Source of the DNA: Acorus gramineus
Taxonomy: Eukaryota; Streptophyta; Magnoliopsida; Acorales; Acoraceae
NCBI GenBank assembly: GCA_030737835.1
Contig: JAUJYN010000052.1
Location: 226,294-290,293, forward strand
Direction of reading: 5' to 3'
DNA length: 64,000 bases
Shown: piece by piece, positions 44,907 to 55,617 of the stretch
Position numbering within the stretch: position 1 is the stretch's first letter
Layout of the letters: each line of letters starts with the position of its first letter
Position numbers and translations under genes: made by a program
Notes under the pieces: model-generated
Database searches by the model: none
What the model saw: the letters and a program-made list of their open reading frames with translations, nothing else
What the model was told of the DNA's origin: nothing

Positions 44907-46790
44907 GAGAGCATCGGCCACGACATTCGCCTTACCCGGATGGTAAGCGATGTCACAATCATAGTCCTTCAGGAACTCGACCCAACGTCTCTGACGCATG
45001 TTGAGCTCCAGCTGGGACTGCAAGTAAGTCAAGCTCTTGTGATCAGTGAAGAGCTCGAACTCCTCGCCATAGAGGTAGTGCCTCCACATCTTTAGCGCAA
45101 AGATGATCGCTGCTAACTCTAAGTCGTGGGTGGGGTAATTCTGCTCATGGGGCTTCAATTGACGCGAAGCGTAAGCCACAACCTTACCGTACTGCATCAG
45201 GACGAAACCCACACCCAGCAGCGATGCATCGGAGTAAACTGCGAATCCACCACTCCCAGACGGAATGGTAAGAACTGGCGCTGAGGTGAGCCTTCGCTTC
45301 AACTCCAGGAAGCTCTCCTCGCAAGCTGGGGACCACTCGAACCGGACATCCTTCCGAGTGAGGCGGGTCAGAGGAACAGCTATCTTCGAGAAACCCTCGA
45401 CAAACCTCTGATAATAACCCGCTAAACCCAGGAAGCTCCGAATCTCTGTGGGGTTCGACGGTCGACGCCAATTCGACACAGCGAGCGTCTTGTCCGGGTC
45501 CACAGATATGCCCTCGCCGGAAATCACGTGGCCCAGAAAGGCCATACACTCCAACCAAAACTCGCACTTACTGAACTTGGCGAACAACTGATGTCGGGCC
45601 AAAGTCTCCAAGACAGTGCGGAGATGGTGAGCGTGCTCCTCAAGACTCCTCGAGTACACCAGAATATCATCGATGAAGACTACTACGAAGGAGTCGAGGA
45701 AGGGCCGAAACACCCGGTTCATCAGATCCATGAAGGCTGCCGGCGCTTTTGTCAACCCAAACGGCAGTACTCGAAACTTGTAGTGCCCGTAACGGGTACG
45801 AAAGGCCGTCTTCAGAATATCTGACTCCCGGATCTTCAGCTGATAGTAGCCCGAACGGAGATCGATCTTAGAAAAGACACGCGCTCCCTGGAGCTGGTCA
45901 AACAAATCGTCAATCCATGGCAAGGGGTACTTGTTCTTCACGGTCCGCTTGTTCAGCTGCCTGTAATCAATACAAAGCCGCAGCGAACCGTCCTTCTTTC
46001 GCACGAACAAAACAGGGGCTCCCCACAGAGAAACACTTGAACGTGCGAAGCCCTTCTCGAGCAACTCCTCCAACTGCTCCTTGAGCACCTTCAGCTCTGC
46101 TGGGGCCATCCGGTACGGAGCTCTCAAAATCGGCTCGGTCCCCGGAATTAGATTAATCTCAAACTCGATCGCGCGATCCGACGGTAATCCTGGAAGATCA
46201 TCGGGGAAAACCTCTGGATATTCCGCCACGATCAGAGTCTGACTGATATCTGCCCGCAGTGGTGCGTCCTCCTCAGCAATATACGCCAGAAAGCCCTCAC
46301 ATCCTCCCTGAAGGAGTCTCCACGCCTGGATAGATGACACGAACCCCAAAGGGGCTATGTCATGATCGCCCACGAACTGGAAAGACCTCCGACCCGGAAG
46401 GTGGAAAGACACCGACTTCGCGAAACAGTCGATGCTGGCGTGACTAGCTGAGAGCCAATCCATTCCCAGGATGGCATCGAAGTCCGACATGGCGAGCTCT
46501 ATCAACTCCACTGGAAACTCATGCTCCGCAATCACCATAGTACACCCTCGGTAAACAGAACGGAGGAGAATACGGTCTCCGACGGGCAATGATATCTCCA
46601 GCATAACATCAAGAGGGGCGGACGCCACGCCCATCCGTCTCGTAAAAATGGGAGACACGATCGAGTGCGCGGCTTCGGAATCAAATAACACACATGCAAG
46701 GAGCTGGGAAATCAAAACAATACCTCGGACCACGCTACCCGAAGCCTGCGCCTCCTCGGCTGAAAGCGCTGGAACTCGGCCCTGAACAAA
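44907..46790 (-). pseudogene. pol: Protease, reverse transcriptase and RNase H of element B
   Basis: Long open frame following a UAG that separates it from gag. Protease: [20 protein letters not shown], where the catalytic Asp is present but the usual DSG/DTG reads DSE; then [91 protein letters not shown]. RNase [35 protein letters not shown]. All RT and RNase H acidic residues are present. After ADALS the sequence jumps into the integrase entry in another frame, removing the RNase H-integrase linker and the HHCC module. The first in-frame GTG/ATG-type start at 46733 is not a real start. Confidence 0.9.
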
Positions 46791-48134
46791 CTACGGCGGA
46801 GGAGCAGGGGCACGCCTCGCAGGCTGCACTGGCTGCCTCCTCTGGTCAACTCGGCCACCCTGTGGCTGCTGCTGCTGACGCTGTGGCTGCTGCTGCTGGC
46901 GTGGCTGCTGCTGCTGGTACGGCTGCTGCTGTAGCTGCTGCTGCTGCGGGGGCAGCACACGGGGTCGGCCAGCATCAGGGCAATCATATGAAATATGCCC
47001 GACGCGTCGACAATGGAAACAGCGCCGCTTCTCCGGTTGCCTGGCCTGGACTGGTACTGCCGCAATGGGTGCTGGACCTCGCGCTGGCACCACATCGACT
47101 GGAGTAGCGGCAGCCGCTGACTGATCAAAGCGGGGCCGCTTCTTCTTGCGATGTACCTGGTCCTGGCTCCTGGGGGGTCTCTGGTCAGCAGAAGGGGTTG
47201 GAACCCCCAAAGGGACCCCAAGGTCTCGCTCGACTATCTTCGCCCGAGACACCAAGTCCGAGTACCTCGTGAATGCCTGAGAGGTGACATGCACCCGGAT
47301 GGTGCTAATGAGACCCATCTCGAAACGACGGCACCGCGTCTCCTCATCCGTCTCCAAGGCGGGGGCTAACCTGAAAAGCCTCGTGAAGCGTGTGGAGTAG
47401 TCAGCGACTGACATGGAGCCCTGCGTCAGCTGCTCGAACTCTCGCATCACAATCTGGCGTGTTGAAAATGGGAAGTACTCCTCCAGGAAGTATCTCCGGA
47501 ACCCAGCCCATAGTAGTCGCTCCACTCCCTCGGGGATGTCCACCAATCGGGTAGCCCACCAGTCGGCGGCGCTACCCTTCAACATGAAGGTGGCCAGGGA
47601 GACACGCTGGCGGTCGGTGCAGTGCATGGTCGAGAAGATCTTGTCCACCTCCATCAACCAACGCTCAGGGGCAAGGGGGTCCGCCGTCTGGCCATGGAAC
47701 TCGGGAGGGTGGAGCTTCAAAAAGGCAGTGAGGCCACTCTGATGCACTCGTGCTGCAGCCTCTAGCTCCACCTCCCTCTCCAGGGGATCCTGAACTCCCA
47801 CCACCGGAATCACCACGGGAACAGGGGGTACGTCGGGCACCACCAGTGGATCTGCCACCAAGGGGACCTGTGGAACAGCCTCGCGGGCCGCCCGCAGCTC
47901 CTAAATCTCTTGTGCCTGATCAGCTAACGCCCTAGTCTGGGCCTCCAGTGCTCTAGTCTGAGTCTCCACCAGATCTGCTATACGAGCGTAAGCACGCTCC
48001 CATGCAAGAGGCTCCTGCGCCAGTCCTGGCCCCATAGCCGAGGACTCTCCAGTAGCATCCTCGCCTCTGGTAGGTCCGGGAACCTCCAAAGGCCGAGAGG
48101 GACCACGTCCACGCATTCCTCTGCGAGGAGGCAT
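46791..48134 (-). pseudogene. gag: gag of element B
   Basis: Best gag in the window. Starts MPPRRGMRGRGPSRPLEVPG at 48134; N-terminal heptad-like ALEAQTRAL repeats; a CAG to TAG stop at 47901-47903; same frame continues with the capsid domain (MEVDKIFSTMHCTDR, ADWWATRLVD, FRRYFLEEYFP, MREFEQLTQGSMSVADY), a basic linker (HRKKKRPRF), and a zinc knuckle CFHCRRVGHISYDC (CX2CX4HX4C). The C-terminus is glutamine-rich (poly-Q, CAG repeats) followed by a Pro-rich end. A second UAG at 46791-46793 separates gag from the protease in the same frame. Confidence 0.9.
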
Positions 48135-48231
48135 ATCAGCAACCTAAGAAAACAGACACTAGGATCAGAATACTCATATAGAAATCCTAGGACTCATCTC
48201 TAAGAAAAACAATTGGCTCTGACAGGACCAG

Positions 48232-48243
48232 GCTCTGATACCA
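48232..48243 (-). other. Primer-binding site of element B
   Basis: GCTCTGATACCA, complement of initiator Met-tRNA-type PBS, five bases from the 5' LTR. Confidence 0.9.
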
Positions 48244-48248
48244 ACTTT

Positions 48249-50812
48249 TGTCACGCCCCAGGGTGGCCGTCCCCGATACGTGGCAAGTATATATAATATC
48301 AGCAGTCTATACAGGAGATCAATAAAATACTCTAAACAACATCGAAATGACAACACAGACAATAAGGTGGCTGACATAATATATACAAATAGCGGAAGCT
48401 TAAACAACTGAGTCTGTAATTCAAAGACATATTACAGACCCGATACATAATCAACTGTCCTGTGAGAGCCAATATATACAATGACATCCAAATACAAGTA
48501 TGTGCCCAAGCACGGATAACAATACATACAATCAAAAGGGGATGCTGATGGCCTCTCACTCGCAGAACGTGACGCTGCTCCACTACTGTTGATGTGCCTC
48601 GGGGAGCTCCTCCTCCAGATCCGACTCAGATATCACTGAAGAAAATATATGCGAGAGGTGAGCCACACGCTCAGTGAATAGCACAACCCATGCATCACAA
48701 TTCATATTAACCTTAAATAATTTATAGTCCCTAAAACGGGAGCAACAACACATTCTAGTGGGTCGTTTCATCGCCAACCCACCTCCCCCCCCTCACCCTC
48801 ACCCTTTACTGGGGGTGACATGGGCCTCTTGGGGCATACTAGACCACTCTCCACCCCTGGTCCACCCGGTAGCCTCTCCCACCCTCGTAGCCTCCACCTA
48901 GTCCACTCCCACTATCAGTATTGTCCGACACATCGGAGGTACCTACGGACGGGAGCCCTCTGTCAGGTCAGCCAACGCCGGGGAGTTCCTACATCGGATC
49001 CAACCAAAAGGAGAAGACAGCCTACTCACACGGATACGATCCTCTTGGATCCGTCGACACCGATTGTAACTCTACTAATGTCATGAATTCTCAAGAATTC
49101 CTCCAGGGCGCATAACTAAGATGCGGGGAGACATATATTATAACAACAAGGTTATAATATTCTCTAAGGCATGCTTGTAACTATATGCTCACATTTGATT
49201 TAATTAAATTAAACTAGATGGGAACATGCATAGTTCGGGTTTTTCCAATTAAAGGACAAGGTGACTAAACATGCATAGGCCGCTATACATGATATAAGGG
49301 TGCATATCCCTAGCATACAAAGTCTAAGGTGGCATGGATACATCATATTAATCATGCATGCATAGTTTTACATGTTAATACACAATTATGGTGCCCCAGG
49401 GGAGGGCAATGCACGCCTACGTGCATCGAACGCCTCCCTACTGGGTTGGATTGTCCCACTCACCGAGTCTCGGGTCATCGCGTGACCGTCCGTCAAGATC
49501 TGCAAGACATGGGCATTCAATATGGTGAGTAAACTACACAAATACATAAGAAATTTACTAGAAATACCCAATACTCGGACAAGCATGCATACGGGCCCGC
49601 ACGCACGCGAGCACGCGCGTACGCACGCGAGTCCGAGTGCCCCGACACCCTCCCGAACCCTCGGGCAGCCATACGCATGGCCCCCCGCACGCGCACGCAC
49701 GAATGCGCACGCCCGCACGCGCCACTGCGCCCCTGGAGCACTGCCGCGCCCCTGCCCGCGCGCCCAGCCCGTGCTTACCCACGCGTACTACGCCCCTGTG
49801 CAGCACCCCGCGCGCACGCCCGCGCGTCTACGCGTACCCACGCGCGCCTGCCAGCGCGCCCGTCTGCGCGCTAGCGCCTGCCTGCGCACGCAAACTCACG
49901 CGCACGCCCTCAGATGACCCGGCACGCGCACCCGAGCCCCTTCCACCCCATCCTCAGCCCTCCCACACCCCCTAACACCCATGCATAGTCTGCATACCCA
50001 ATTTCACACCCTAAACAAGCATCTAAACAAGAATAGGGAGGAGAAGGACTCACCCAAGAGAGGAAGAACAAAGGGAGGAGCTGGGGTGCCCTTCGCGCAC
50101 CAAATCGCCACCACCAAGACCACCCTCAGCCCTAACAAAGGCTGAAAACAGGGGGGAAGGGAAGCCATGAGAGGGAGGTAAACAAAGGGGAAAGCAAAAC
50201 AAAAACCATGGGAAGGTAGATCAAGCCCTTACCAATCTTTTTCCCTTCAATGGCTTTCTATTTCAACTCCTCCTACTAGGTCTAATGGGGGAAACAAAGA
50301 GAGGGAGTGGTGGATTTGATTGTGTGTGAGAGAGAGAGATGAAGAGAAGAGGAACTAATGGTGGACGCCCAAGACTAGTGAACACACACACACACACACA
50401 CTCACACACTTAGGGTATTTAGGGCTTTTGGTGAGGTTTGACCTTGAGTCAACCCAACCACACAAACAAACAAAATGATTTGACCAAGTCAATGGTTAAA
50501 ATTGACCTGGTCAAAGTCATCTTTGACTTAGTCAAGTCCCCCTTTGACATTCCCACTTGGTCAAAACCCGGATACGATTCGGAACTGCCAAATTCTGAAC
50601 GTTACCGGAATTCGATGAAATTTTCGTGAGTGGTTTGAAATGGCACCAGGACACATAATGTGCAGTTAGATTTTCAATCGGAGTTCTCAAACTCATGATG
50701 ATAGCTAAAAGTCTAAAATTTTAGCGGTTCCGATAGAAAAAAGAAAAAGTTCAAAAACTACCAGAGATGTCCCAAAGGTGCCCAGAAGGCTAAAAGTGAC
50801 ACATATATAACA
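48249..50812 (-). mobile_element. 5' LTR of element B
   Basis: 2564 bp from TGTCACGCCCCAGGGTGGCC to CACATATATAACA, followed by the target duplication AATCC at 50813. It carries one CCCTCACCCTCACCC motif (48790-48812), the hairpin (near 49137), GC-rich core (49580-49940), CA repeat (50383-50402) and TTGAC/GTCAA cluster (50432-50562). Confidence 0.9.
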
Positions 50813-51037
50813 AATCCTCTCATGGATGATTCTCCGGCGTGGGAGGTACCAGATGATGGAAGCGTTGTCCACACTACGGTCACTAGGAAGCATCTATTCG
50901 AAGTGATTTTGAATCAATGGCTTGGAGAAGAGGTGTCAATAACTTGATTTGTATATATAGTATATATATATCTGATCACGTTATATGCTCGTGCTATAAT
51001 ATGGTGTGTTTTTCTTTTTGTCTTAGGTGATTAATGT
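50813..51037 (+). pseudogene. Middle exons of the Ulp1-type gene
   Basis: 50818-50930 continues the exon cut at 11064: LMDDSPAWEVPDDG ... RKHLFEVILNQWLGEEV in the same frame once one AATCC is removed. A GT donor follows near 50931, then an AT-rich intron ending TTTTTGTCTTAG at 51026. The next exon starts GTGATTAATGT and is cut at 51037 by solo LTR G, resuming at 54185. Confidence 0.65.
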
Positions 51038-51578
51038 TGTCACGCCCCAGGGCGGCCGTCCCCGGGACGCGGCAAGTGTATATATGATATCAGTAACAGG
51101 GGTTCAATAATATACCACAAACAACAACTAAAAATGACAACACAGATAAAAGCAGGGCTGACATAATATATACACCAAATGCGGAAGCTAAAAGACTGAG
51201 TCTGTAGTCAAAACACACTACAGACTCGATACATAATCATAAGTCCTGTGAGAGCCAACATGCCCATATATACACAAATAAAATCCCAAACATAATCCAA
51301 CTAAGTGCCCAAGCACAGAACATATACGTACAACAGAAAGAAGGGTGCTGATGGCCTCAAAACTTGTGGGACGCGGCGCTACCCTCTGCCGGTGTAGTCG
51401 CTCGGGAAGCTCCTCCCTCAGAGATCACTGAAAAGACAATATGCGAGGGGTGAGCCACACGCTCAGTGAATAGCACAACCCATGCATACAGTTCATATTA
51501 ACCACATTTAAGCAAGTCATAAGCCACAAGTGGCATAATATCACAATCCGGGGGTTCGTTACATCGCCGAACCCCATA

Positions 51579-51599
51579 CCCTCACCCTCACCCTCACCC
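51579..51599. repeat. (CCCTCA)n run, G-quadruplex pattern
   Basis: Four CCC tracts spaced by TCA. On the sense strand of the LTR this is four GGG tracts with 3-base loops, the canonical G4 pattern. Most other LTR copies have three tracts. Confidence 0.85.
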
Positions 51600-52943
51600 T
51601 CAACAGGTGACCTAGGATGTTGGGACTTAGTGGGTTGATAATCATCCATACATAATCCTGTGGGTCGTCGCATCGCCGGCCCACCATACCCTCACCCTCA
51701 CCCCTCAACGGGTGACCTAGGCTCTTGGGACTAACTAGGCTGTTGGTTACCCTTGGTCCACCGATAGTCTCTCCTCACTCCGCGGTTGTTTGGCCACTCC
51801 CATGTTCAGCACAGTCCTTCACCAAACCAGGAGGCGCCTACTAGTGGGAGCCCCTGCACGGGACAACCTGTCTAACGCCGAGGTAGTCTCTACACGGATC
51901 CGACGAGGGGAACAGAACAGCCTATCCATCGCATATGATCCACTCGGATCCGCTGACAGCACATCTCTACAATCCTGATGTCTTGAATTCCTCAGAATTC
52001 CACCAGCGCGCATAACCAGGATGCGGGGAACATGCATTTATTTATCATAATACAGGGGAAAAGTAGAGACCTTGGGAGGGTAACCTGAGGTCCCGATGTA
52101 GGACATCCGACAACCAAACGAGGAACACGGAGTACCCTAACCCGGGTCTCAATGTTAACCTCGCAAGGCCCCCTTTATATTCCCTAAACATGCTATCATT
52201 TAATACAGTTTGCATTTAATTAAATAAATCAAACTAATAGGACGCATGCACAGGTCGGGCTTTCCTAGCATGATAGCGAGGTGGCAGGATGCACGGCTCA
52301 TGCACAATCCTAAGGGTGCAAGTCCCTATCACACAATCTAGGGTGGCATGCAATTCTACACACATCATGCTTGCATGGGTTATAAATGCAACAGTTAATA
52401 CAACTACACGCCCCAGGGGAGAGCGGTACACGCCCAGGTGCGTGTATCGCCTCCCAAGCTGGGTTGGGTTGTCCCATTCACCGGAAATCGAGTCGACGCG
52501 CGACCGTCCGTCGAGATCTGCAAGACAGGTATTAACTGGGTAAGTATAATCCACAATGACCCCAATTTACACACAACACACAATTAACTACCCATAATCC
52601 CAAATCAAAACATCCAACACTCCCGGCACCCCCGCACGGCCACCCGACCGCCCGGGTGCACCGCCGCGCTCCAGCCCGCGCACCCCGCGCACCGCCGGCC
52701 CCTGCCCGCTGCTGGGACACGCCGCCGCACCAACCCCGGGCTCCGCGCATCCACTGCGCCCCGCCGCCGTAGCCCGAGCGCCCCGAACACCTCGCGCCGC
52801 CCCGCGAGTACCCCGCACGGCCCCCGCGCGCAGCACCTTCCCGCGCGCACTCCGCGCGCACCTCCGCCGCCTCGCCGCGCCTCGCGCGCACCACTGCCAC
52901 CTCGCCGCGCTCTCCGCGCGCACTCTGCACACCCGCGCGCACT

Positions 52944-53123
52944 GCCTAGCACCTCGGCCACCACCTCGCGCACTGCCTAACACCCCGGCCACCACCTCGC
53001 GCACGCCTAGCACCTCGGCCACACCCCGCGCACGCCTAGCACCTCGGCCACCACCTCGCGCACGCCTAGCACCTCGGCCATCAGCTCGCGCACGCCTAGC
53101 ACCTCGGCCATCAGCTCGCGCAC
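52944..53123. repeat. 30-bp minisatellite, six units, in LTR G
   Basis: Units begin GCCTAGCACCTCGGCCA at 52944, 52975 (variant GCCTAACACC), 53005, 53034, 53064 and 53094, with lengths of 29-31 bp and few differences. The related D LTR does not show this array. Confidence 0.85.
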
Positions 53124-53904
53124 AGCTGCACGAACAGACCCGCGCGCACTCGCGCCCAGAAGACCCAGCACGCATGCCGCGCGCATCGCCACGCTCGCCC
53201 TGCACGCTCGCTGCCTGTGCTGCCTGAGGTCCCCAGCCCGAGCACGCCAGCACTGCCAGCCCGTCCCGCGCGCCCAGCACGACCAGCCCCTCGCACCAGA
53301 CCCGCACACACCCGCGCGCACGCCGCGCGCACGCACACCCGCGCACGCACGCGCGCATGCCCGCGCGCGCCCAGCATGTGCGCTGCCTGAGTTGCTGCTG
53401 CTACTGCCTGCGCCCGAGGACATCTCCCACCAGCCCGAGCACCACCACCACCACCCGAAAGCCTCCAACGGCCTCCGACCGCCTCCCACTGCCCCCGACG
53501 GCCACCCACCGCCTCCGACCACCACCCAACCCTAGATCCACCTCCCTAGCATACATCTATGCGAGAAAAAGAGGGAAAGAAGGCTTACCGAGGGAAGGAA
53601 GAGGCGTCCGGTGGCTCTCCTCGCGCCGGAACCTTTCTCAAAAGCTCTCCCACGCCCCGATCTACCACGGCCCTCGAATCGGGCCAAATCAGAGGACAAA
53701 GAGGGGAGGTCGGGGTGGCTAGGATCGCCGAAAACGGGATTTGAAGACACCGGTGTGTAGATCGGGACCCGATCTACACTTCCCGTGCTTTGGGTTTTTG
53801 GTTTTGAGGGGTGTAGGGGCCTCAAAAGTGAGAAAAACCGAGAAGGGGAGAGAGAGAGCTCGGGGAGGAAGACGATGAATAGTAACTCGGGATTTTAGAT
53901 CCCA

Positions 53905-53917
53905 CTTATTTATAGTG
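53905..53917 (-). promoter_or_regulatory. TATA box of LTR G
   Basis: - strand reads ACTATAAATAAG, matching the plant TATA consensus. D has CACTATATAAG near 61491-61500 at the same place. Confidence 0.5.
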
Positions 53918-54179
53918 CGCGACTTAAAAACCCGGATACGCCCCGGAACGGCGAAATTTTTGCAAACGATGCTGGAATTCGATGAAATTTTCATGGGTGG
54001 CTTAAAATGGTACCAGGACACATAATATGCAGTTAGATTTTCAATCGGAGTCCTCTAACTCAGACGATAGCTAACAGTCTGAAATTATGCGGTTCCGATC
54101 GAAAAACACTAAAAATTTTAAAACTGCTAAAAATGCTCCAATGATTGCCAATAGGCCAAAAAGTGACACATATATAACA

Positions 54180-54859
54180 AATGCATTTTCAAGACATATG
54201 GCAATGACTACTGGAAATAGGAGAGTTCTATAAATCTCAGCAGCTTTCAATGTAAGAATATATTTCCCCATTTTGAATGAAATAATCCTTTTTTAGTTAG
54301 TGTATGACAAAATTTAACGGTATATACAAGTCTGACAAGGTATATGCTTCACTGGGTTTCTAAAAGGTATATAGGATTGTATTTTGAACTGAAAAAAAAC
54401 TTGTGATTACAACAATACATTGAAGGAGGGCTGGAGAGATGTGAATGCTTTTTTGGAGCTTATAAGTGGAAGGCAGAGGAGGATGTTCTCACCTAAGTGA
54501 AGGATGTCCTTGTTCCTATGTTCACGTCACATCATTGGTTTCTCCTTGTTATTGACTTGATGAACAGTCAGTTCCTCCTGTATGACTCCCTATGCAAGAA
54601 AGAGCATACTACCAGGGCGGGGAAGGCTGTCAAGATATTGCAAAAGACAGTGCTACAAGAAACAGCAGGGTGGCCCCTCATTTCTGATATCCCTGCTCCG
54701 CAACAGTTCAGAGGCCAAGGCTGCGGTGTCTACGTATGTCATTGGATTGCTTGTCGTATGCTTGATGTTCATTTCTATTTGAACACCAAGGATGATATGG
54801 CCTACATGCATGCCATGATCACCGCTGCATTTATGGGTGATCAATTTTGTAAAGTGTAA
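54180..54859 (+). pseudogene. Ulp1-like C48 cysteine protease, 3' exons
   Basis: Exon remainder 54185-54254 (FSRHMAMTTGNRRVL, stop, ISAAFN, then GTAAG donor), an AT-rich intron, and a last exon ending at 54859. The last exon reads AYKWKAEEDVLT, a TAA at 54494-54496, then 120 codons: VKDVLVPMFTSHHWFLLVID, FLLYDSL, APQQFRGQGCGVYVCHWIAC. Counting from V at 54497, His13, Asp30, Gln69/70 and Cys76 fit the H-D-Q-C pattern of Ulp1/SENP (peptidase C48) domains; the usual GxDCG reads GQGCG. Ulp1 enzymes cleave SUMO from proteins, and Ulp1-like domains are known to be carried by some plant Mutator-like elements. In-frame stops mean this copy is inactive. Confidence 0.8.
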
Positions 54860-55617
54860 ACAAGTTATGGTTTTATTTTGGCTGTTAGGGAAACTGGAAA
54901 TGATGTGGTTGGGTATTTTGGTTTAAAATATGGTTGTATGGTTCGAATATGTTGTTTTAAAATAGGCATTTTGGTGTGATTATTGTTACTTATTAATTAT
55001 TTGGTGTGATTGTTGTGTAATGTGACTTTGGACTTGTTATGTGCCTCGAAAGATAGGTATATGCTTAGTATAGTTATGCATGTGCATACTAAGTGAGTAT
55101 GCATTCGATAAGTAACATGATTAGATCTTGTACTCACCAAATTAGAAACAAAAGGTTAACTTCTTATAAATAACCAAGATGTTGAATGTTACACTTCAGA
55201 TGTCATCCATTAGAAACGAAATGTTAACTTCTTATAAATAACCAAGATATTGGATGTTACATTTTAGATGCCATCCATTAGAAACAAAAGATTCACTTCT
55301 TATAAAAACATCAAGATGTTCAATGTTACAATTGAGATGCCATCCATGTCTCAAATTCCTCGTCTAGCTGGTCTAGCTAGTGTGATTGTGATCTAATTTG
55401 AGAACTTAGTGGTTGTGATGGTGGTGTGGAGAATGGGATAGAGCTCTCCTGCTATTGTTTCATCTTTCGTGTTTTCTGAAAATAAAATAAAGTGGATATG
55501 TTATTGCATTAAAACCAAGAAATTGTATATGCACATACAAATAAGTATATACTTCATTATGTCTGCACATGCCATATATAATGCAATTGCTATTAAATGG
55601 TACTCACATTTTTTATT
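54860..55617. other. AT-rich intergenic region between convergent genes
   Basis: No ORF of note. Holds the 3' end of the Ulp1 gene, three 68-bp tandem units (listed), repeated GTATATGC words and the 3' end of the FAR1-like gene. Confidence 0.7.
55141..55344. repeat. Three 68-bp tandem units
   Basis: Units at 55141, 55209 and 55277, each starting ATTAGAAACRAAA and ending GATGYCATCC, with modest divergence between units. Confidence 0.9.

Larger units (their letters stand above)
11065..50812 (-). mobile_element. Element B, Tekay-like Ty3/gypsy retrotransposon with nested insertions
   Basis: Full extent of element B on the - strand: 5' LTR 48249-50812, PBS 48232-48243, gag-pol 43800-48134, polypurine tract 43769-43781, 3' LTR 41828-43768 plus its detached outer end 11065-11261. 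Element A and everything inside it fill 11262-41827. The AATCC duplications at 11060-11064 and 50813-50817 bound it. The two B LTR copies are near-identical by eye over 41828-43768 and 48873-50812. The outermost base pair of the left end reads TC rather than TG. Confidence 0.85.
51038..54179 (-). mobile_element. Solo LTR G in an Ulp1 exon
   Basis: 3142-bp LTR, TGTCACGCCCCAGGGCGGCC to CACATATATAACA, no interior. The target duplication is AATGT (51033-51037) against AATGC (54180-54184), four of five identical. It carries the GACAACCAAACGAGG block, two CCCTCA units, the 30-bp minisatellite and a TATA box. Very similar to the D LTR at 58854-61761. Confidence 0.9.

Noticed and set aside
52588..53358. 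256-codon Arg/Ala/Gly-rich ORF in LTR G (and 60374-61138 in LTR D, 6257-7025 in LTR 2)
   Set aside because: Same compositional effect; no homology to a protein family and not conserved in frame between LTR copies.
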